From Candidatus Heimdallarchaeota archaeon (GTDB lineage: Archaea; Asgardarchaeota; Heimdallarchaeia; Hodarchaeales; LC-3), in the NCBI GenBank assembly GCA_027364495.1, contig DAHXPE010000262.1, positions 1 through 12,912 of the forward strand: a DNA stretch of 12,912 nucleotides, read 5' to 3'. The notes beneath the pieces were generated by a model. It worked only from the letters and a program-made list of their open reading frames with translations, was not told where the DNA came from and made no database searches. Position numbers and translations under genes: made by a program. Shown here piece after piece: positions 8,001-12,912 of this stretch (within the stretch, counting starts at the first letter, position 1; each line of letters opens with the position of its first letter).

Positions 8001-8008
8001 TTTAAATA
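8001..8008 (+). promoter_or_regulatory. Candidate TATA box of tatA
   Basis: TTTAAATA closely matches the archaeal TATA consensus. Transcription starting about 26 bases later would give a leader of about 35 bases that includes the ribosome binding site at 8059-8063 (GTGAT). The local A/T background lowers confidence. Confidence 0.3.
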
Positions 8009-8066
8009 GAAGTTAATTTTCTTAATTATAATAAAATAAGAAATATTACGAAAAAAAAGTGATAAA

Positions 8067-8411
8067 ATGTTTTCATTAGGTCCTATGGAAATCGCATTTT
8101 TTTTAGGTATCGTTCTATTATTATTTGGACCGGATAAGATCCCTCAAATAGCCAAATCAGTAGGAAAAGCTACTCGTGAATACCAAAAAGCTTTGAAAGA
8201 TGTCACTAATTCAGGTGATAACTTAATGAATGATATGAAAGGTAGTTCAACAGGTCTAGATTCATCTTCATCAAGCTCTTCTAATGCAAATCCTCCTGAT
8301 AAACAAATTAGTCGTGAGGAAGCTATTATTCAACAAGCTCAAATGCTTGGTATTAATACTAATGGCAAGACCATCGACCAAATTGTTGATGAGATTCTTT
8401 CCAGAAATTAA
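8067..8411 (+). CDS. tatA: Sec-independent protein translocase TatA
   Basis: 114 residues. TatA/TatB proteins have one N-terminal membrane helix, a hinge and an amphipathic helix, and form the pore-like component of the twin-arginine translocase. All are visible: G-P-M-E-I (5-9), helix to about 20 ending L-L-L-F-G, the hinge at P-D-K-I-P (22-26), and an amphipathic stretch (27-47) with G-K-A-x-R-E-Y-x-K-A. A Ser-rich linker (60-72) leads to a separate C-terminal segment (81-114) with E-E-A-I-I-Q and L-G-I-N-T-N-G-K-T, which reads like a small helical domain found in some archaeal TatA tails. The ATG is supported by GTGAT three bases upstream. It follows the operon whose Fe-S subunit has a Tat signal; tatC is about 600 bases downstream past an opposite-strand gene. 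Confidence 0.93.
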   Translation: MFSLGPMEIAFFLGIVLLLFGPDKIPQIAKSVGKATREYQKALKDVTNSGDNLMNDMKGSSTGLDSSSSSSSNANPPDKQISREEAIIQQAQMLGINTNGKTIDQIVDEILSRN

Positions 8412-8456
8412 GATTAAAACATGGTTTTTTAGTTGGTAATTGGCTCCATTATAGAA

Positions 8457-8463
8457 TTTTTTT
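8457..8463 (+). terminator. T-run terminator after tatA
   Basis: Seven T follow the tatA stop by 45 bases, with an earlier six-T run at 8425-8430. Either could end the tatA transcript before the convergent small gene. The rest of 8464-8638 shows nothing else I can name. Confidence 0.4.
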
Positions 8464-8638
8464 CCAGCTATTTTGTGTTCAAATTAGATTACTGCTTCAA
8501 AGGATTCATAGAGGACAATAAATTTTAATAAAATCATGTCTCTTGTCGTGTTTTTAAATGAAACAATTTTAGCCTCTCCTCTTTTTGATAATATTGACTC
8601 TTCTATAAATGTTGAAAGAAATAATTATCTTTTAATGT

Positions 8639-8860
8639 TTAATTCGGCCTTTTTTCTACATTTTCATGGTGGATTGCTTTATGCTCTACTGACGATGATG
8701 CTTTGAAGATGCTATAAAATATTATACCGAAAAAACCGGATATCGCGAATAGAATAAAACCAGCGATCATAAAGGGGAAAAATACCAAAAATGGCCAACC
8801 AACGAAGATAATTAAATCAATTGCCAATACGCCATAAGAAAACTTTTCTTTAAATGTCAT
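8639..8860 (-). CDS. Small two-helix membrane protein, function unknown
   Basis: 73 residues on the minus strand between tatA and tatC. Two hydrophobic helices (about 9-31 and 33-52) are joined by a very short turn, then a polar tail with a His cluster (H-K-A-I-H-H-E) and basic residues. Not a recognised family. A GTGAG lies 4 bases before its ATG, and a TATA-like ACTTAAATATC lies about 40 bases upstream, so it has the parts of a real gene despite its size. Its hydrophobic composition rules out a random shadow: no gene overlaps it. It points towards tatA and away from tatC. A small membrane protein at this site could be an accessory of the Tat system, but only position suggests this. Confidence 0.6.
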   Translation of the reverse strand: MTFKEKFSYGVLAIDLIIFVGWPFLVFFPFMIAGFILFAISGFFGIIFYSIFKASSSVEHKAIHHENVEKRPN

Positions 8861-8893
8861 AGACTCACATCAGGCTATACTAATTGTTGTGGA

Positions 8894-8904
8894 GATATTT
8901 AAGT
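8894..8904 (-). promoter_or_regulatory. Candidate TATA box of the small membrane-protein gene
   Basis: On the minus strand this reads ACTTAAATATC, preceded by a purine-rich GGAAT that could be the TFB-recognition element. A transcript starting about 26 bases on would leave a leader of around 12 bases before the ATG at 8860. Confidence 0.35.
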
Positions 8905-9022
8905 ATTCCTACTTTACTTTTAGGTTCACCTCTACTTCCTTGAGCCATTTAGTCTTGTCTAAAAAATTTTTCCCTTTCCATACTTTTAAGAAACATGGAT
9001 TTTAGCAAATACTTGATTTATT

Positions 9023-9907
9023 TTGTTAGAAAAGCGTTTAGCTAATTTTGATCCAACATCCGATGATCTTATTAATCATGCAGCTGAATTAGTTATACGT
9101 TTACGTAATATAATGATTGTTTTTAGTTTAACTATGTTAGGTGTTATATTTGGCTCAGCATCATGGCTTGAATTAGATTTCTCAGCTCCTTACAGACCCA
9201 TAATTCTTGATATTGTTGATTTCATTCTCACCTATGCAACTAACCAGATCAACGACCAAAGTTTTCGTATTACTATTGGATCACCTCTTGATGTGATTTC
9301 TCAGATATTTATTATCGCTGTAATTGTTTCCTTCATTATCGATTACCCTTTTATTATCTACCAACTATTTCTTTTTATAGCTCCAGGTCTTTATCCTTAT
9401 GAAATGAGAATATTTAAAAAATTAACATTTGCAGCTACGGGTTTATTTGTTTTTGGAGCAGGTTTTGGTTTAGAACTTATTCCAACAGTCACTAATGCTC
9501 TTGTTGGGTTAGGAAATTTATTAAATTTCCCTAAATTGGTCCAATTTTATAATTTAGGTGATGTTATCAATTTTATGATCTGGAATGTTGTCGCAGTAGG
9601 ACTAATATTCACATATCCTATACTTATTATTACTTTAGTATTCACTGGAGTTCTGACGGTTGAAGATCTTCAAAAAAGGAGACGACATGTAATAGCTGCA
9701 TTATTTGGTATTACAGCACTTATCACTCCAGATCCTACGCCAATTTCTATGATTGTTTTAACAATCCCATTGCTTTTCTTATATGAAATAACAATAAATT
9801 ACTCATATAAAATCCAAAATTCGGCTGATTTTATAGAACTACGTAATAAAATAAAGGCTCAATGGGCAACATCACAGAAAAATATCCTTGAATACGGCAA
9901 TACCTAA
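9023..9907 (+). CDS. tatC: Sec-independent protein translocase TatC
   Basis: 294 residues, slightly long for TatC (usually about 230-260). TatC is the six-helix receptor for twin-arginine signal peptides. Landmarks present: H-A-A-E-L-V-I-R-L-R (19-28, the family's HLxELRxRL), Y-P-F-I-I-Y-Q-L-F-L-F-I-A-P-G-L-Y (108-124) followed by Glu127 (E. coli Glu103 position, signal-peptide binding), and T-P-D-P-T-P (235-240) with L-L-F-L-Y-E. In helix 4, the site of the usual F-E-x-P glutamate (E. coli Glu170) reads F-T-Y-P, with Thr197 instead. Extra length comes from the first external loop and a C-terminal tail. No ATG is available: an in-frame TGA at 9014 leaves only ATT or TTG, so TTG 9023 is taken as start. 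The substrate most evident in this window is the Tat-signal Fe-S protein. Confidence 0.93.
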   Translation: MLEKRLANFDPTSDDLINHAAELVIRLRNIMIVFSLTMLGVIFGSASWLELDFSAPYRPIILDIVDFILTYATNQINDQSFRITIGSPLDVISQIFIIAVIVSFIIDYPFIIYQLFLFIAPGLYPYEMRIFKKLTFAATGLFVFGAGFGLELIPTVTNALVGLGNLLNFPKLVQFYNLGDVINFMIWNVVAVGLIFTYPILIITLVFTGVLTVEDLQKRRRHVIAALFGITALITPDPTPISMIVLTIPLLFLYEITINYSYKIQNSADFIELRNKIKAQWATSQKNILEYGNT

Positions 9908-9924
9908 AATTTTTATCTGAGCAA

Positions 9925-9931
9925 TTTTTTT
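9925..9931 (+). terminator. T-run terminator after tatC
   Basis: Seven T begin 17 bases after the tatC stop codon, in a spacer of 123 bases before the Mrp gene. A further T-run lies at 9966-9972. Confidence 0.4.
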
Positions 9932-9986
9932 CTTATATTGGTCTAATAATTAATTTTTCAAAAGATTTTTTTGCACCATTATTTAG

Positions 9987-10002
9987 CGCTAGTTAGCTAG
10001 TG
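9987..10002. promoter_or_regulatory. Short inverted repeat upstream of the Mrp gene
   Basis: CGCTAG and CTAGTG pair over six positions (one G-T) around the loop TTAG, and GCTAGT occurs twice here 8 bases apart. It lies about 30 bases before the ATG at 10031, where a regulator overlapping the transcription start would bind. It is a small signal and may be chance. Confidence 0.22.
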
Positions 10003-10030
10003 ATTATTCTTTTTATAGTTGATTTTAAGT

Positions 10031-11179
10031 ATGTCAGAAATTTCGGTAGAATCCATTAAAAATGTTTTAAAAGAAGTTATTGATCCGACGTTTGAAAAAA
10101 ATTTAGTAGAATTGGACCATATCAAGGACATTTCTATTGCCAATAATTCCATACAGCTTACAATTGTTATGAATACCTATTCATCTTTTCATAAAGAAAT
10201 TAAAAATTCAATTAAAGAAAAATTATCTAAATTTAATTTTAACTCTATTTCAATTCAAATTCAAGTTGAAATAACAAAAGTTACACCAAAATCAGATTAC
10301 GGTCCACCTGGCATGATGGCTCAAGACATGATGCCTAAAATCAGACAAATAATAGGTATTGCAAGTAATAAAGGTGGTGTAGGTAAATCGACAGTCGCTG
10401 TAAATATTGCTTGTGCATTAAAACAGCTTGGGGCTAAAGTTGCTATTTTAGATTTGGATTTATATGGTCCAAACATTCCAACCATGTTTGGTGTATCCAC
10501 ACAACGAGCTCATTACGAACAGAAAGGTATTAATCCAGATGATGGAATGATTCAAGTAATTGAAAAATATGAAATGCCTTTAATGAGTGTTGGCTTTATC
10601 CTCCCTACTGATGATACTGCTGTCGTTATTAGAGCTCCTCTAGCTAATCAATTAATTAATGAATTCATGACTGAAGTTGATTGGCCTGAAGCCGATTATC
10701 TCATTGTCGATTTACCTCCTGGGACAGGTGATATTCCATTAACCATGGCTCAACAATTACCAAATGCTAATATTGTATTTGTTACTACTCCTCAAACTGT
10801 TGCATTAGCAGATGTCTATAAAGGTATTAAAATGTTTCAAGAGCCTGAATTGAACATTCCGGTTATTGGAATTATTGAGAATATGAGTTATTTCATTGGT
10901 GATGATGGTAAAAAATATGAAATTTTCGGTCAAGGTGGTGGAAAAAAAGCAAGTGAAGATTTTAAAATAAATTATTTTGGTCAGATTCCTCTTGTACAAA
11001 AGATCAGAGAGCAAGGCGATGCTGGGAAGCCTATTGTTCTCGAAGATCCAGATCACGCAGTTTCTAAAGAATATATCACCATTGCTGAAAAGATTGCTAT
11101 TGAAGTTGCAAGAAAAACCTTAGAAATAAATCAAAAACGACCAAAGGATTTTGTCTTTGAGCCAATTGATCTGATGTAA
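10031..11179 (+). CDS. mrp: Mrp/Nbp35-type Fe-S cluster carrier ATPase with N-terminal MIP18 (DUF59) domain, CxxC missing
   Basis: 382 residues from ATG 10031; a TTG at 10019 would add four residues, but GTTGAT seven bases before the ATG fits a ribosome binding site better. The first ~80 residues are a MIP18/DUF59 domain (V-I-D-P-T-F then alternating strands). From about 106 comes the deviant Walker P-loop N-K-G-G-V-G-K-S-T (113-121), D-L-D-L-Y-G-P-N-I-P (141-150), the switch D-L-P-P-G-T-G-D (227-234), E-N-M-S-Y-F (283-288), I-F-G-Q-G-G-G (298-304), and G-Q-I-P-L. These proteins dimerise and deliver [4Fe-4S] clusters to apo-enzymes. The CxxC pair that bridges the cluster, normally just after E-N-M-S-Y-F, is absent: the place reads I-G-D-D-G-K-K-Y. 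CxxC-less homologs exist in some bacteria. Next to the Fe-S protein and Tat genes, a role in cluster loading before export is plausible. Confidence 0.92.
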   Translation: MSEISVESIKNVLKEVIDPTFEKNLVELDHIKDISIANNSIQLTIVMNTYSSFHKEIKNSIKEKLSKFNFNSISIQIQVEITKVTPKSDYGPPGMMAQDMMPKIRQIIGIASNKGGVGKSTVAVNIACALKQLGAKVAILDLDLYGPNIPTMFGVSTQRAHYEQKGINPDDGMIQVIEKYEMPLMSVGFILPTDDTAVVIRAPLANQLINEFMTEVDWPEADYLIVDLPPGTGDIPLTMAQQLPNANIVFVTTPQTVALADVYKGIKMFQEPELNIPVIGIIENMSYFIGDDGKKYEIFGQGGGKKASEDFKINYFGQIPLVQKIREQGDAGKPIVLEDPDHAVSKEYITIAEKIAIEVARKTLEINQKRPKDFVFEPIDLM

Positions 11180-11193
11180 AAACTCCTATGATA

Positions 11194-11199
11194 TTTTTT
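11194..11199 (+). terminator. T-run terminator after the Mrp gene
   Basis: Six T, 14 bases after the stop codon, in the 96-base spacer before the second DOMON gene. Weak on its own. Confidence 0.3.
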
Positions 11200-11275
11200 C
11201 TATCTTTATAATAACGCAATTAAGTTCAAACTATCTCAAAAATAATTAAGTATATCATTAAAAAAATGATGAACT

Positions 11276-12076
11276 ATGAAAGAAAAGGTTTTCGCTTCTT
11301 GTGTGATTCTAATTTTTATGGTTCCACTTTTACCAACTTTTGTTGTAAATGCTAAACCAGCTACCATTTATCCTTATCCTAAAATTGATGGTTTTTGGTC
11401 CCCCGGTGAATGGCCTTCATCAATCATCCAGACATATGATTTCAATAATTTAAAACCAGTTCAATTTGGATATCGAATTAATGCTACGGATATTTTTATG
11501 ACTATGAGATATAAAGATACGACCCCAAGTTTCTATGGAAAATCCTGTAAAAGTCCTATTTATACTGTTTGTTCAGACGGGATTGCTGTTGATTTTGATA
11601 TAAATGGAGATCAGTCATATATGGGATCAAAAAGTAGTCCTGATGATGCTATATTCGTTGGAATTGAAGGCAATTACTCAATTGATGCTTATATGCAGGG
11701 TATTGGTAATCCGATTGTTTATGACACTCAAGTTGGTGGAGTGAATAATACATTCGGAAGATTTTCCTACAATACCACTGACCAGTATTATACTTATGAG
11801 ATGGTAAAAGCGCTTAAAAGTGGTGATACTTTAGGTCACGATATCGAGCTTAATCAAGGTGACTCAATTTATATCATGCTTGCTTACTGGAATAATCTCC
11901 CTCCAAGGACTGAAATTAGTGGATATTCACCATGGATCAAAATCACTATAACTGATCCTCTTAATACTCCAAACGATAGTTTTAATGCCTTTTTACCCAT
12001 TTTTATTGCTGGGTTTGCCGCTATGACATTAATAGTTAGTATTTTTGTTATAAACAAGTTTCTTTTTAAAAAATAG
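11276..12076 (+). CDS. Second secreted, membrane-anchored DOMON/EB_dh-like protein
   Basis: 266 residues. Signal peptide (about 1-26, ending V-N-A), then K-I-D-G-F-W-S-P-G-E-W, the opening of DOMON/CBM9-like and EB_dh domains. The middle has F-M-T-M-R-Y-K-D and a D-G-I-A-V-D-F-D-I-N-G-D strand pair; the late part, Y-E-M-V-K-A-L-K-S-G-D with D-I-E-L and A-Y-W-N, fits the EB_dh family, the heme b gamma subunit of ethylbenzene-dehydrogenase-type enzymes. Those use a Met and a Lys as heme ligands; candidates are Met116 and Lys178 or Lys181, but I cannot fix the alignment. C-terminal membrane helix (about 238-258) and basic end K-F-L-F-K-K. Five N-x-S/T sequons and Cys91/Cys99 fit an external location. 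No CxxCH. It follows the Mrp gene by 96 bases. It shares architecture, not close sequence, with the protein at 4108-5478. It could equally be a sugar-binding CBM9-like protein, though the redox neighbours argue against that. Confidence 0.75.
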   Translation: MKEKVFASCVILIFMVPLLPTFVVNAKPATIYPYPKIDGFWSPGEWPSSIIQTYDFNNLKPVQFGYRINATDIFMTMRYKDTTPSFYGKSCKSPIYTVCSDGIAVDFDINGDQSYMGSKSSPDDAIFVGIEGNYSIDAYMQGIGNPIVYDTQVGGVNNTFGRFSYNTTDQYYTYEMVKALKSGDTLGHDIELNQGDSIYIMLAYWNNLPPRTEISGYSPWIKITITDPLNTPNDSFNAFLPIFIAGFAAMTLIVSIFVINKFLFKK

Positions 12077-12177
12077 CTTTTATTTCAACATTTATTATCT
12101 TTTTTTCTTTCATTCTGAAAATAGTGTTATTAAAAAATTTCATTAGTTGTTTTTTTAAATTTTTTAGACCTCAGTAT

Positions 12178-12196
12178 ATTTTTTTATTAAAAAAAT
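12178..12196. terminator. Two-way hairpin terminator between convergent genes
   Basis: ATTTTTTT (12178-12185) and AAAAAAAT (12189-12196) are perfect reverse complements around the loop ATT. It gives a T-run on both strands, midway between the DOMON gene and the convergent minus-strand membrane gene. A separate seven-T run at 12109-12115 may end the plus transcript earlier. Confidence 0.45.
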
Positions 12197-12236
12197 GGTT
12201 GCTATAATTGATATTTAGAGATTAGAAATAATAATT

Positions 12237-12912
12237 TCATTTTTTACGCTGAAAATACAATTTATCTTTAGAAGTATATTTAAAAAATGCAAAAAATCTC
12301 ATTAATGCTAATAAAGGATAAACAGCTAGTCCAGTAATACCTAGAATTAAATATACTGTTATTTCATCTCTAAGAGGTTCATTTACCAGTAAAGCTACTA
12401 ATAAAACAGCAACAAATACAAACCCAAAGACTATATCAATAAAAATCATAGCATATTGAACATTTATTCCAAACACTAAAGGTTGGATCGCGTATAAACT
12501 AAATGTTTGGTCAATAATTGTAGTTATTACTACTCTCATTAGCTGGTTCCTTGTCATTCCCATAAACATTCCAAAACCAAAGAAAAATCCAACTAATATT
12601 GGTAAAATTGAATTCCTTTTTCTCTCTGAATATAATATTCTGGCATATTTAATTATCAAAGACAATAAAAATATCCAAAAAAGAAAATTAGCTATTAATA
12701 TAAATAAATTAATAAAATCATCTGAATTAGTTATAAAATTAGATAACAACAAAAAAATGAATGATAGAAGCAAATACATAGTTAAATTAATATCGTTATT
12801 CTGGAGATCTACTTTAAACTTTTGATTAGAAAGGAAAATCAATAATAATAAGACCAATACTTGTAATAATATAAAATTAATATTTTTTGAATAGAGTATT
12901 ATCGGATCCGAA
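12237..12912 (-). CDS. Polytopic membrane protein, 5' end outside the window, function unknown
   Basis: The minus-strand frame is open from the window edge to a TGA at 12237-12239. A TTG at 12855-12857 could be a start, but the frame continues upstream without stop and codes for the first half of a hydrophobic helix (I-N-F-I-L-L-Q-V then L-V-L-L-L-L-I-F-L), so the true start probably lies beyond 12912. Counting from the TTG, hydrophobic segments at about 1-10, 27-44, 47-67, 84-100, 115-130, 134-157 and 166-190 suggest six or seven helices, with short basic loops (Y-S-E-R-K-R; T-R-N-Q-L-M-R) and a basic end. I do not recognise the family. It converges on the second DOMON gene with a shared terminator, so it is a separate transcription unit. 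Confidence 0.65.
   Translation of the reverse strand, partial: SDPIILYSKNINFILLQVLVLLLLIFLSNQKFKVDLQNNDINLTMYLLLSFIFLLLSNFITNSDDFINLFILIANFLFWIFLLSLIIKYARILYSERKRNSILPILVGFFFGFGMFMGMTRNQLMRVVITTIIDQTFSLYAIQPLVFGINVQYAMIFIDIVFGFVFVAVLLVALLVNEPLRDEITVYLILGITGLAVYPLLALMRFFAFFKYTSKDKLYFQRKK

Noticed and set aside
8044..8055. 12-base sequence TATTACGAAAAA shared with 3908-3919, upstream of both the redox operon and tatA
   Set aside because: With this A/T content, a few identical 12-mers between spacers are expected by chance, and the positions relative to the genes differ (about 190 versus 12 bases).
10805..11056. 83-residue minus-strand open frame
   Set aside because: It is antisense to the conserved C-terminal half of the Mrp gene.
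1..12912. CRISPR arrays, tRNA or rRNA genes
   Set aside because: I saw no regularly spaced repeats and no tRNA-like cloverleaf or conserved rRNA segment. The spacers are AT-rich, whereas structural RNAs would likely stand out by higher G+C.

Overview
This window looks archaeal and AT-rich, with long A/T-dominated spacers. Start sites are preceded by GGTGAT- or AAGGAG-like Shine-Dalgarno motifs or by almost no leader. There are candidate TTTAAATA-type TATA boxes, T-run terminators, and two exported proteins dense in N-glycosylation sequons. Protein content (TatA/TatC, Mrp/Nbp35 ATPase, long NrfD, DOMON proteins, a membrane protein with a PCI-like winged helix) fits a Euryarchaeota- or Asgard-like lineage. 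I lean to Asgard, but the sequence alone does not prove it.

Layout. 1-222: C-terminal end of an ArsR-type winged-helix regulator. 411-1835: five-helix membrane protein of unknown function with a large cytoplasmic tail. 1836-4107: no intact gene; about 2107-3692 is the heavily decayed corpse of an IS1634-like DDE transposase, followed by a 415-base upstream region with a strong inverted repeat. 4108-7833: a tight three-gene operon encoding a secreted, membrane-anchored DOMON (probable heme b) protein, a Tat-exported protein with four [4Fe-4S] motifs, and a ten-helix NrfD/ActC-type quinone-interacting subunit. 8067-9907: tatA and tatC, separated by a small two-helix membrane protein on the opposite strand. 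10031-11179: Mrp/Nbp35-type Fe-S carrier ATPase with an N-terminal MIP18/DUF59 domain but without the usual CxxC. 11276-12076: a second membrane-anchored DOMON/EB_dh-like protein. 12237-12912: a minus-strand polytopic membrane protein that runs off the window.

How it fits together (inference). The three-gene operon reads as an extracytoplasmic electron-transfer complex: heme b (DOMON) to four Fe-S clusters to a membrane quinone-reactive subunit, or the reverse. No molybdopterin catalytic subunit and no CxxCH cytochrome c is visible. The Fe-S subunit carries a twin-arginine signal, so it must be folded and cluster-loaded before export. The adjacent tatA/tatC and Mrp genes provide that export and cluster-delivery machinery. 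The second DOMON protein could be an alternative electron donor or acceptor. The most notable candidate is therefore this DOMON/4x[4Fe-4S]/NrfD module with its own neighbouring maturation and export genes.
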